From an uncultured bacterium (GTDB lineage: Bacteria > Desulfobacterota > DSM-4660 > Desulfatiglandales > CALKZT01), in contig CALKZT010000096.1 of assembly GCA_938002815.1 (NCBI GenBank), positions 1 through 40,602 on the forward strand: a stretch of DNA of 40,602 nt, written 5' to 3'. Numbering within the stretch: the stretch's first letter is position 1; the number at the start of each line of letters is the position of its first letter. Shown here piece after piece: positions 18,732 to 27,009 of the stretch. Below the pieces are notes generated by a model, which searched no databases, was not told where the DNA came from, and saw nothing but the letters and a program-made list of their open reading frames with translations. The translations under genes and the position numbers were made by a program.

Positions 18732-19535
18732 TCAGTAGTTTACCCTCCTTTGGAAAACCTCTGGAAATCTTAAAAGCACCACTTGGCCTTTTTTGCCCAG
18801 TGATCCAACTGCCTTCCCATTGTATTCCAGTTCAACTCCAGCGGCGTTGCCTATTTTAATCTCAAAACCCTCCTTTGCAACCCATTCATATCTATCTCCT
18901 GGGTTGAAGAGATAGTCCTTAACAGGCTCCTGATCTATATAAACCCTCACCCAGCTACGCTCATGGCAGACCAAAATAAGCCTGTGTTCTTCAACCCTTG
19001 GGGGACTCTTCCCCTCTTGTTTAGGGGGTTCTTCCTTTGCTTCCTTTGTTTCCCCTCTGATCTCTATCTGGGTGCTCCCTTCGGCCTTTTGTGGGGATGT
19101 GGTGGGATTTGGGGCAGTAACCGTTTCCTTTGGGCCTTTCCCTTCCAATTTATTGGGTAGAGAAATAGGGGGAAGAAATCCATATCTCCAGGCCCCGAAC
19201 AATAATAGGAGGAAAAGAGCCAGTATGACCGAAAAAGTAATAGGCTTGGAGGATCCCTTGGCCTTCAACCTATCCAACTTTTTGACAGGGGTAAACTGTG
19301 GATAACCTGCAGGTATAAGGCCTTCGTATTGATCCAGGAGGACCTCAGGAAGCCCTAAGACCTTGATATATTTTCTCAGGAAGGCCCTTGCCTGGGATGG
19401 GGAAGGAAATCTCTCCCAGTCCTCCTCCTCTAAGGCCTCAATAAAAATGGGCCTTATTCGGCTGATGTTATAGACATCCTCAAGGGTGAGTTTCAGCTCT
19501 TCACGTCTCCTTCTTAAGGTCTCCCCAACAGACAT
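18732..19535 (-). CDS. RodZ-like protein: N-terminal HTH, single TM, C-terminal DUF4115-type domain
   Basis: GETLRRRREELKLTLEDVYNISRIRPIFIEALEEEDWERFPSPSQARAFLRKY; TM ITFSVILALFLLLLFGAWRYGF; C-term SWVRVYIDQEPVKDYLFNPGDRYEW. Confidence 0.82.
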   Translation of the reverse strand: MSVGETLRRRREELKLTLEDVYNISRIRPIFIEALEEEDWERFPSPSQARAFLRKYIKVLGLPEVLLDQYEGLIPAGYPQFTPVKKLDRLKAKGSSKPITFSVILALFLLLLFGAWRYGFLPPISLPNKLEGKGPKETVTAPNPTTSPQKAEGSTQIEIRGETKEAKEEPPKQEGKSPPRVEEHRLILVCHERSWVRVYIDQEPVKDYLFNPGDRYEWVAKEGFEIKIGNAAGVELEYNGKAVGSLGKKGQVVLLRFPEVFQRRVNY

Positions 19536-19548
19536 AATCTTCCTCTTT

Positions 19549-20493
19549 TCAGTATAGGACCTTCACGTAAGAGCTGGCCTTAAGCTCTTCCACAAACTCC
19601 CTAAACCTTCTTTGGAGTTCTTCTCGATAGAGCTCCTCCCTTATTACCTCCTTTACCTCTTCAAAGGGAGCTTCAACCCCACCCAAACGCTCTTCTACCT
19701 TTAAGATCTGAACATAATTTCCCAATAAAAGAGGTTCAGAAACTTCACCTTGCTTTAAGTTCCTTATGACCTTTGCCAGTTCTGGATGAAGTTCACTTAT
19801 CTTAAATAGACCCAATGATCCTGAGGCATTCTTCCCGGGCCCCACGGAGTATTCCTTTACAAGTTCTTCAAATCTCTCTCCTGATCTTATTCTTTTTAGG
19901 ATTTGGAATGCAGATTCAACTGTCTTTTGGTGCTCCACTGGGTCCAGAGGCAAGAATATGGCAGATAGCCTGACAGAGTCTGGAGTTTGAAATTTAGCTT
20001 TATTATTCTCATAGTAGTTCCTTATGGATTCATCAGAAACTATTATCTTTCCTCTTACTTCTTGACTCAAAAGTTTTTCTCTCAGAAGATCTTTTCTTAT
20101 ATTAGACTTAAAATCTTCGAAAGTCATGTTGGATTGTTTGAGTTTTTCAGTAAATTCTTCTTCCGTTAAAAAGTTTTGTTGCATTATTCTCTTTACAAAT
20201 TCATTTAGTTCAGCTTCTGTTACTTTTATTCCCAGCTCCTTTGCTTTACTCTCCGCAAGTTTCTCATCGATTAACTCACTTAGAATTTCTTTGGGATCAA
20301 TGGATGGCTGGTCAGTATTGAAATCTTTGTTCTGCTTGGATATAAAGGCTATCCTCTCATTTAGGTCTTTAAGCGTAATTACATCTTCATTTACTATTGC
20401 CACAATTTTGTTAATAACTTCAGTTGCAGCATTTCCAGAGATTAGCAAAATGAACAAACTAAAGAGGATCAAAAAAGATGGGCTGTGTTTCAC
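19549..20493 (-). CDS. SurA-like periplasmic peptidyl-prolyl cis-trans isomerase/chaperone
   Basis: Signal peptide; KIVAIVNEDVITLKDLNERI (SurA_N-like); rotamase region ERFEELVKEYSVGPGKNASGSLGLFKISELHPELA. Confidence 0.85.
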   Translation of the reverse strand: MKHSPSFLILFSLFILLISGNAATEVINKIVAIVNEDVITLKDLNERIAFISKQNKDFNTDQPSIDPKEILSELIDEKLAESKAKELGIKVTEAELNEFVKRIMQQNFLTEEEFTEKLKQSNMTFEDFKSNIRKDLLREKLLSQEVRGKIIVSDESIRNYYENNKAKFQTPDSVRLSAIFLPLDPVEHQKTVESAFQILKRIRSGERFEELVKEYSVGPGKNASGSLGLFKISELHPELAKVIRNLKQGEVSEPLLLGNYVQILKVEERLGGVEAPFEEVKEVIREELYREELQRRFREFVEELKASSYVKVLY

Positions 20494-20602
20494 CTCTGCC
20501 CCTCCCTTGTAGTTTTTTGGGGATAGACTACTTTAGAAGGGATCAGAAATCAATAGAGTAAGATATATGGAGGAAACTTTTCGAGGCAGGATCTTCTACC
20601 TT

Positions 20603-21238
20603 TCAGGCCAGGACCTTCACCAAGACCTTCCCCACCCCCTTTTCTACCATTCCAAGTCTGCGGGCCACACCGTATGAAAGGTCTATGTCTCTCCCTTTGA
20701 TAAAGGGTCCTCTATCCTTTACAACTGCTACCACCCTTGCCTGGTTTTCTGGGTTGACGATCTCCAATTTCGTCCCAAAGGGCAGGTCTCTGTGTGCCAC
20801 CACAGAGTCATACATGTTATAGATCTCTCCGTTTGCCATGGGCCTGCCATGGTAGCCGGGCCCGTACCAGCTCGCAACCACTTCAAACTCGTTGGGGTAA
20901 TTATATTGCCTGATCAGTAATTTTTGACCTGGGTAAAGCTTCTCAGGGTTCTTTATCTGGTTGTCCTGGATTAGGTCGTTTAGACTCACTCCGAATCTCA
21001 TGGCAATATCCCAGAGGGTATCCCCTGGCATGACTATGTATTGGGTTCCCTCTTCTGCCTTTGGAGAGTTTTGTCCTGGAATCTCTTTTTTAGTGCTTAC
21101 GTTCTTTATTACATCTTGAAAGGATCTTCCTTGTGTTAAGACCCTCATCTTACGGTAATCCGCAAGTTTCATTCCCTTTGGAGTATCAAAAACTTGCTGA
21201 TTTTTGCCAACAGGTGTGCTAAGTAAAGGCGCTGTCAT
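20603..21238 (-). CDS. LysM domain + RlpA-like double-psi beta-barrel protein
   Basis: LysM YIVMPGDTLWDIAMRFGVSLNDLIQDNQIKNPEKLYPGQKLLI; RlpA VVASWYGPGYHGRPMANGEIYNMYDSVVAHRDLPFGTKLEIVN...VKDRGPF. Confidence 0.85.
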   Translation of the reverse strand: MTAPLLSTPVGKNQQVFDTPKGMKLADYRKMRVLTQGRSFQDVIKNVSTKKEIPGQNSPKAEEGTQYIVMPGDTLWDIAMRFGVSLNDLIQDNQIKNPEKLYPGQKLLIRQYNYPNEFEVVASWYGPGYHGRPMANGEIYNMYDSVVAHRDLPFGTKLEIVNPENQARVVAVVKDRGPFIKGRDIDLSYGVARRLGMVEKGVGKVLVKVLA

Positions 21239-21320
21239 ATAGTACTCCTTTGTAAGGGGTTTTTAGAGCCTATACACAGCAGGAATTGTGCCATATTCAG
21301 GGTGAGGGGTCTACAAATTG

Positions 21321-21467
21321 GTGGAAATCTTAAGCCAGGACGATATCGATGCCCTCTTAAACGCCATAAGGGAGGGCAAGGTGGATTTGGAGAAGGATTC
21401 AGACCAGGAAATAGTTGCCAAGCTGGAGGAAGAAAAATCCCAGAAAACCCTTCAAAAAGAAGACTAA
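21321..21467 (+). CDS. 48-aa microprotein with FliM/FliY N-terminal (CheY-docking) motif; not in the supplied ORF track
   Basis: GTG start with upstream GTGAGGGG; translation (V/M)EILSQDDIDALLNAIREGKVDLEKDSDQEIVAKLEEEKSQKTLQKED*; LSQDDIDALL matches the FliM_N-type LSQ-[DE]-IDALL signature; 10 bp before the cheX-like ATG. Confidence 0.65.
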   Translation: MEILSQDDIDALLNAIREGKVDLEKDSDQEIVAKLEEEKSQKTLQKED

Positions 21468-21477
21468 GGAGAGTTGG

Positions 21478-21954
21478 ATGGCCTCACTGAAAGAGATCGA
21501 TTTTTCAGGGTATGTGCAATTGGCGGTTGGGAGCGTCTTTTCCACCATGCTCTCCCTCAAGGCGGAGAGTTCAGACGGAGACTCCCAGGCCCTTTTGGAG
21601 GGGGAGAAGTACATGGGTATGGTGGGGCTTGCGGGAAAGGTTAGCGGTGCCATTTGCCTTACCTTTTCCAAGGAATGTGGAAATCTGCTGGCAGCTTCCA
21701 TGTTGGGTGTTGATCCCGAGGAGGTGGACCCTTCAGAGGCAAGGGATGTGATAGGAGAGCTCTGTAACATGATAGGTGGCAACATCAAGTCTAGGCTCTG
21801 TGATATGGGCTATGACTGTGTCCTCACCATCCCCTCCATTACCACCGGGAAGGACTTCAAATTTGTCCCCCTAAAAGACCCCATATTTTGGGAATACAAG
21901 TTTGTGACCGAGGGTTTCCTTTGGGTGGTAAGGTTATACCTCAAGGAGACCTAA
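21478..21954 (+). CDS. CheX/CheC-type chemotaxis phosphatase domain protein
   Basis: AVGSVFSTMLSL...GMVGLAGKVSGAICLTFSKECGNLLAASMLG...ARDVIGELCNMIGGNIKSRLCDMGYDCVLTIPSITTG; signature [D/E]xIGELxNMIxGNxK. Confidence 0.85.
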   Translation: MASLKEIDFSGYVQLAVGSVFSTMLSLKAESSDGDSQALLEGEKYMGMVGLAGKVSGAICLTFSKECGNLLAASMLGVDPEEVDPSEARDVIGELCNMIGGNIKSRLCDMGYDCVLTIPSITTGKDFKFVPLKDPIFWEYKFVTEGFLWVVRLYLKET

Positions 21955-22005
21955 AGAGGGCACAGGATTTGCTTATCCTTCCAGCATGGAAAAGAGGGGG
22001 GAAGC

Positions 22006-22395
22006 ATGGAGATAGTTTACACCAACAGATTAGGCGGGACAAAGGATCCTGAGAATAAGAGCATCCCTGAGACCAAGGGCTTAAAGTTTAAGGAGATATT
22101 TCAAGACAAGATAAAAAATGATACCCCGGCCAGGACAGAAAAGGAAAATCTCCTCTCCGATCACCTGGAATACCTCTTCGACCTCCTGGAAGGTTATAAG
22201 CATGGCTTGGAGAATGGGGGATCAAAAACCGAGGAGCTGAGGCCTTATCTGTATCAGATGGGTAAAATCTCCCAGCAGTTGCAGGAAATAATTGCCTCTC
22301 CGGCCATATCCGAAGACCTAAAGGAGCTTACAAGGGAGGCACTTCTTGTGTGTAGTAAGGAAGAGGCCCGTTTCCTCTCAGGGATCTATGGCTGA
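22006..22395 (+). CDS. Uncharacterised small helical protein
   Basis: 129 aa ORF with SD-like GAGGGGGG upstream; codirectional with the CheX-like gene; predicted mostly helical from sequence. Confidence 0.55.
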   Translation: MEIVYTNRLGGTKDPENKSIPETKGLKFKEIFQDKIKNDTPARTEKENLLSDHLEYLFDLLEGYKHGLENGGSKTEELRPYLYQMGKISQQLQEIIASPAISEDLKELTREALLVCSKEEARFLSGIYG

Positions 22396-22427
22396 GGGTG
22401 AGGCTGGTGAGGATCTACTGATTCCTG

Positions 22428-23375
22428 TCACTTCCCCTTTAGCAATAGCGAGATAGAGCCGGCCAGATACGGATTGGGATTTACCGGAGCCCCCTTGAAT
22501 GTCACCTCGTAGTGGAGGTGTGGGCCTGTGCTATTGCCCGTTGTGCCCACAAGGCCTATTATCTGCCCCTTTTTCACAGAGATTCCTTCTTTTACCAATA
22601 CCTTGCTAAGATGGGCATATTTGGTGGAAAAGCCGTTTTTGTGGTCCAGTTCCACATATCTACCATAGGCTGCCTGATAACCTATCTCCCTTATAACCCC
22701 ATCTGCAGAGGCCTTTACAGGGGTGCCGTAGGGTGCCCTTATATCTACCCCTCTGTGAAATTCTCCTCTTTCTTGGAAGGGAGATGACCTATAGCCATAG
22801 GGGGAAGAGATGACTCCCGATACTGGCCAGATGGAGGGTATGGATGCAAGCTTTATGCTCTGGGATTCCATGTATTTCCTAAACTCCTTCTTGGCGTCTT
22901 CCAGCCTTGCCACCTTCTCTTCTATCTCGGTAAGTGAGGCATTTATCCTCTTGATAAGCTCATCTTTATTGGCCATCAAAAGCAATTCCATGTCCAGGGG
23001 GCGACTGTCAGATCCGCCAATACCATCCATGGCCTCATGGCCGGAGCTGATCTTCTTTCCCTTCATCATTGCAAGGGCAATCTCCTCTACCTCTGAAAGA
23101 CGGCTGATATTCTCCCTCAACTCTTGGAGTTTCATGGCAAGGGAAAAGAGCTGCTCCGCCTGTTGGCTCTTTTCCTCTATCTTTACCAGTTCTGTCTGCA
23201 ACTGAGCCTTTTCCATCTTTTTTCTCATTTTGAGGTAGTCCCTTGCAAATATGGAGCATGTAATAATTGCCCCCAAGGCTAAGATGAAGAGTAGTAAAGA
23301 GAGCCTTTTTGAGAGACTCATGTACTTGATTACCTGTTTCCCTTCGGCAAGCAGGATGATATGAAACCCTCTCAT
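22428..23375 (-). CDS. M23-family peptidoglycan endopeptidase with N-terminal TM and coiled coil
   Basis: SPYGYRSSPFQERGEFHRGVDIRAPYGTPVKASADG...KNGFSTKYAHLSK...TGNSTGPHLHYEV; start taken at MRGFHIILL (ORF open to 23432). Confidence 0.9.
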   Translation of the reverse strand: MRGFHIILLAEGKQVIKYMSLSKRLSLLLFILALGAIITCSIFARDYLKMRKKMEKAQLQTELVKIEEKSQQAEQLFSLAMKLQELRENISRLSEVEEIALAMMKGKKISSGHEAMDGIGGSDSRPLDMELLLMANKDELIKRINASLTEIEEKVARLEDAKKEFRKYMESQSIKLASIPSIWPVSGVISSPYGYRSSPFQERGEFHRGVDIRAPYGTPVKASADGVIREIGYQAAYGRYVELDHKNGFSTKYAHLSKVLVKEGISVKKGQIIGLVGTTGNSTGPHLHYEVTFKGAPVNPNPYLAGSISLLLKGK

Positions 23376-23527
23376 CTGCCCCTCCTTTCCATTTAGATTT
23401 TTCCCTTCTGAAACCATAGCCTGAAAAACCAATCAGAGGCCCTTTACGGAAAACGCAACAGATATCGAATGAACCCAGACGCCAAATGAGATGGTCGAGG
23501 GGATACTAATAAGGGGACCCCAAAATG

Positions 23528-24157
23528 TCAACCCATTTCTTTTACCCTTATGATCTCCTCCATGGATATTTGGCCTTCCCTAATCAGAATGGGCTCTTTC
23601 CCTGAGATATCCACAACGGTGGAAGGGATCCCAAGACCAGGCGGACCCCATTCCACCACTAACCTTACCTTCCCCTCTAAGGCCCTCTTTACATCCTCTG
23701 GAAAGATCATGGGTGGACTGCCTGATAGGTTGGCACTGGTAGCGGTGATAACGCCCAAGGCCCTGGAGAGGTACTGTGCCACTGGGTGAGGAGATACCCT
23801 TAGTCCGATCTTTCCTGTACCCCCGTGGAGCATGGGGTGAATCTTTTCCCCTGCCTTGAACAAGAGTGTCAAAGGTCCTGGCCAGAACCTGTCCATCATT
23901 GCCTTAGCCAATGGCGGGATTTGGTCTACCAATTCCACAACCTTTTCCTTTGAGGGAATTATGAGGAGTATTGCTTTGTGTCTATCTCTCCTTTTCGTTT
24001 GGAATATCTTTTCCACTGCCCTGAAATTAAAGGGATCTGCTCCCAGGGCATAGAAGGACTCAGTGGGGTAGGCCACAAGTTCCCCTGCCTTCAAGAACTC
24101 CACTGCCCTTTGAAGCTCCTCAAGGGCCTTTTGGTCCATCTGCCCTTTTGGAGGCAT
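23528..24157 (-). CDS. L-threonylcarbamoyladenylate synthase (Sua5/YciO/YrdC)
   Basis: GELVAYPTESFYALGADPFNFRAVEKIFQTKRRD, GPLTLLFKAG, GVITATSANLSGSP. Confidence 0.92.
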   Translation of the reverse strand: MPPKGQMDQKALEELQRAVEFLKAGELVAYPTESFYALGADPFNFRAVEKIFQTKRRDRHKAILLIIPSKEKVVELVDQIPPLAKAMMDRFWPGPLTLLFKAGEKIHPMLHGGTGKIGLRVSPHPVAQYLSRALGVITATSANLSGSPPMIFPEDVKRALEGKVRLVVEWGPPGLGIPSTVVDISGKEPILIREGQISMEEIIRVKEMG

Positions 24158-24638
24158 CCCTGGTTATCCTTTCCCGAAAGGCCTTTAACCTCTCCCTTAT
24201 CTCCGGGTATTTGAGGGCCAAGATTTGGGCGGCAAATATCCCTGCATTCCTTGCGCCCCCTGCTCCTATGGCCATTGTGGCCACTGGTATGCCAGGGGGC
24301 ATCTGAACTGTACTCAAAAGGGAATCAAAGCCCTTTAGGGGGGAGGAGTCGATGGGTACACCTATCACAGGAAGATTGGTATTGGCCGCTACGGCCCCTG
24401 CAAGATGTGCTGCCCAGCCGGCTCCTGCAATGATTACCTCTATTCCCCTTTCGTGAGCAGATCGGCTGTACTCATATAAAAGTTCAGGGGTGCGATGGGC
24501 AGAGAGTATCTTTACCTCAAAGCCTATTTTCAATTCCTCTAAGACCTTCGTGCACTCCAGCATACAATCCCTGTCAGATGGACTTCCCATAATCACTGCT
24601 ACCAGTGCCATTTTTTTACCCCCTCTTATATCTCTCAT
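24120..24638 (-). CDS. purE: N5-carboxyaminoimidazole ribonucleotide mutase
   Basis: VAVIMGSPSDRDCMLECTKVLEELKIGFEVKILSAHRTPELLYEY, IIAGAGWAAHLAGAVAA, PPGIPVATMAIG. Confidence 0.95.
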   Translation of the reverse strand: MRDIRGGKKMALVAVIMGSPSDRDCMLECTKVLEELKIGFEVKILSAHRTPELLYEYSRSAHERGIEVIIAGAGWAAHLAGAVAANTNLPVIGVPIDSSPLKGFDSLLSTVQMPPGIPVATMAIGAGGARNAGIFAAQILALKYPEIRERLKAFRERITRDASKRADGPKGP

Positions 24639-25248
24639 TCACCAATGGATAGACCACCATCCCTGCAAGCCAAGCCACATCCTCTGCAGAGAGTATTTCC
24701 ACTATGGTATTGTCAAAGAGTATAGAACCCTCAGGTGGAAATTCCTCGTCCCCCATCCAGAGTATCAGCATGACGGGCACATAAGGTAAGGCCTCCAAGA
24801 CAACAGAGACATCCCCCTGATCCCCTTTTGTGGCTCCATAGAGGGAGGTGGCAATCTCCAAGAGTAGGTGTGGTCTATCCCCAAAGGCCTTAACCAAGGG
24901 GACCTTTGCCCTCCTCAAGAAGGCGTCCATATAAAACCTGCCATCAGGGATCTCTTGAAAGCTGATCCAGTTTCCCTTGGGTGCCAATTGTTTCAGTCCG
25001 TTCAGATAGTGGGCCACCAAAACCTGTTCCTGAAGCGGAGGCTCATTGCCCTGGGGAAGGTACTTCATTGTAAGGTCCTTCCAGGATATGGCGAGCCTTC
25101 TGTTGAGGAATCTTATCTCTACCACCTCCACATCGCCTTCCAGATGGAACTCACCCTTTGCTTGATCCGCAAGCCTTTTGGGATTCTTGGAAATGAGTTC
25201 CTCTTTTGCCAATGAGAGGGCCTGTTTGTAGTCATCTATCCTGGGCAT
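24616..25248 (-). CDS. DUF3786-type protein
   Basis: 210 aa; VLVAHYLNGLKQLAPKGNWISFQEIPDGRFYMDAFLRRAKVPLVKAFG and PVMLILWMGDEEFPPEGSILFD resemble DUF3786. Confidence 0.6.
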   Translation of the reverse strand: MPRIDDYKQALSLAKEELISKNPKRLADQAKGEFHLEGDVEVVEIRFLNRRLAISWKDLTMKYLPQGNEPPLQEQVLVAHYLNGLKQLAPKGNWISFQEIPDGRFYMDAFLRRAKVPLVKAFGDRPHLLLEIATSLYGATKGDQGDVSVVLEALPYVPVMLILWMGDEEFPPEGSILFDNTIVEILSAEDVAWLAGMVVYPLVNERYKRG

Positions 25249-25338
25249 CTTTACCTCATCTTTTTGGGTTTTCTTGAAAGAGACTTTCTACTATACTACC
25301 CCTTAACCTTTCAAGGACAAAGGCCGAGGTCCAGGATC

Positions 25339-26001
25339 ATGAAAAGCAAGAGGGCAAAAGAAAGAGCTTTCCCTTGTCCTTTTGAGGTCCTGAGGGGTTT
25401 TGAGGTAAAATCGGAGGCAGAGCCCCGAATCCAGCATGAGGAAGACGATAACGAAAAGGCCCTTTTCCTAAGGGAAATGGAAGGTGTGGTCCCCCTCTCC
25501 AAGGTTCCCAAAAGGCTCTGTTTGGAAGGTTCAAAGCCCTCCCCTTACCCTTACAGCCCAAGCAGGGATTTCCAAAGGGAACTGATCTCACTGGATCTAA
25601 AAGGGTCCTACCACATGGAGACCTTCTATCAGGACGACTTTGTGGAGGCCTTCGCACCGGTGGTCTCCAAGGACCTAATGAATAGACTGAGGGAAGGTAG
25701 ATTTTCATACCAGGCCTATCTGGACTTACACGGCCTTAAGAGGGAAGATGCAGAGGTGGAGCTCAGGAGATTTATCTTCAGATCCTACTCCCTTGGAATG
25801 AGGTGTGTGCTGGTAGTCCATGGCAAGGGCTATAATTCCAGGGGGAGTGGCCCTGTCTTGAAGGAGATGGTACCTTTGTGGCTTTCTAAGGCACCTCTTA
25901 GAAAGATTGTCCTTGCCTTTTGCAGTGCCAGGCCCTATGACGGCGGAACCGGAGCCCTATATGTGCTCTTGAAGAGATGGAGGTCCAAAAGGCCCAAATG
26001 A
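25339..26001 (+). CDS. Smr-domain protein (MutS2-like C-terminal nuclease domain, stand-alone)
   Basis: LDLHGLKREDAEVELRRFIFRSYSLGMRCVLVVHGKGYNSRGSGPVLKEMVPLWL; ORF open from 25264. Confidence 0.88.
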   Translation: MKSKRAKERAFPCPFEVLRGFEVKSEAEPRIQHEEDDNEKALFLREMEGVVPLSKVPKRLCLEGSKPSPYPYSPSRDFQRELISLDLKGSYHMETFYQDDFVEAFAPVVSKDLMNRLREGRFSYQAYLDLHGLKREDAEVELRRFIFRSYSLGMRCVLVVHGKGYNSRGSGPVLKEMVPLWLSKAPLRKIVLAFCSARPYDGGTGALYVLLKRWRSKRPK

Positions 26002-27002
26002 TGGTTGGGATTATGGGGTTTGAAGGGAGTGGAAAGAGAAGCCTAATGAGATGGCTTAGCGGGCAAGTTCCAAACTTCAAGGGAAATGAGCCCCTGGAGG
26101 TCGTTTTCGAGTATCCTGATAGGAGGTTAGAGGTCGTAGCAAGGGCCACAAAGGCCCAGAAGAAGACCTATCAAAAGTTTTCCTTCCTCTTGCCAGGGCC
26201 CACACAAAAGATCCAGGGCCAACTGGTCCAGCTTAGAAACTGTGATGCCTTCATAGCAATGGTGAAGGCATTTGGATGGGATCCTTCAGCTGAAGATCCA
26301 ACCCAGCAGCTGGTGAGGATAGGGGATGAGATGCTCCTTTCTGACCTCTCTGTGGTGGAAAAGAGGCTTTTGTCCCTTGACACTGACAGGAAAAAGGGAA
26401 AGGCCGTAAACGAAAGGGAGCGATCTCTCCTTCTGAAGGCCAAAGAACTCTTAGATGAGGGTAGATTCTTGAGGGAAGAGAGGGCCCTTCAAGAATCCCC
26501 TGAACTGAAGGGCTATAGGTTTTTTACACAGAGATCTCTTCTATCAGTCTTTAATACAGACGGAGATATCCACATAGACCTAAGAGGGCTTCCAATTGTA
26601 AGCGATTCAATCTATTTAAAACTTGGGCTTGAATTGGAGCTCATGGAGCTGGAGGAGGATGATAGAAGGGAATTCGTGAGCCTCTACGGTATAGAGCCCA
26701 ATTCTAAGGAGAACTTTCTTATGAAAGTCTTTGACCTCCTCAATCTTAAGACCTTTTTTACCTTTGTCTCCAATGAGGCCAGGGCATGGTCAGTACCCTC
26801 CCATTACAACTGTTTAGAGTGTGCAGGGGCAATACATTCGGATATCAAGAGGGGGTTTATCAGGGCAGAGGTGATCTCATTTAAAGACCTGGAGAGGTTT
26901 TCTGACCTTCAGGGGTGCAAGAAGGCAGGGGCATTGCGCCTGGAGGGGAAAGAGTATATGGTGGCGGATGGTGATGTGATTACGTTTAGGTTCAACGTGT
27001 GA
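25977..27002 (+). CDS. YchF/Obg-like family protein with degenerate G-motifs and conserved C-terminal TGS/DUF933 domain
   Basis: C-term TFFTFVSNEARAWSVPSHYNCLECAGAIHSDIKRGFIRAEVISFKDLERFSDLQGCKKAGALRLEGKEYMVADGDVITFRFNV is clearly YchF; N-term GFEGSGKRSLMRWL deviates from GKS/T. Confidence 0.85.
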   Translation: MEVQKAQMMVGIMGFEGSGKRSLMRWLSGQVPNFKGNEPLEVVFEYPDRRLEVVARATKAQKKTYQKFSFLLPGPTQKIQGQLVQLRNCDAFIAMVKAFGWDPSAEDPTQQLVRIGDEMLLSDLSVVEKRLLSLDTDRKKGKAVNERERSLLLKAKELLDEGRFLREERALQESPELKGYRFFTQRSLLSVFNTDGDIHIDLRGLPIVSDSIYLKLGLELELMELEEDDRREFVSLYGIEPNSKENFLMKVFDLLNLKTFFTFVSNEARAWSVPSHYNCLECAGAIHSDIKRGFIRAEVISFKDLERFSDLQGCKKAGALRLEGKEYMVADGDVITFRFNV

Positions 27003-27009
27003 GGAGACC

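Noticed and set aside
21302-21490. 62-aa ORF MRGLQIGGNLKPGRYRCPLKRH...
   Set aside because: Overlaps the FliM_N-motif microprotein in another frame; the GTG-start frame has a recognisable motif and better placement.
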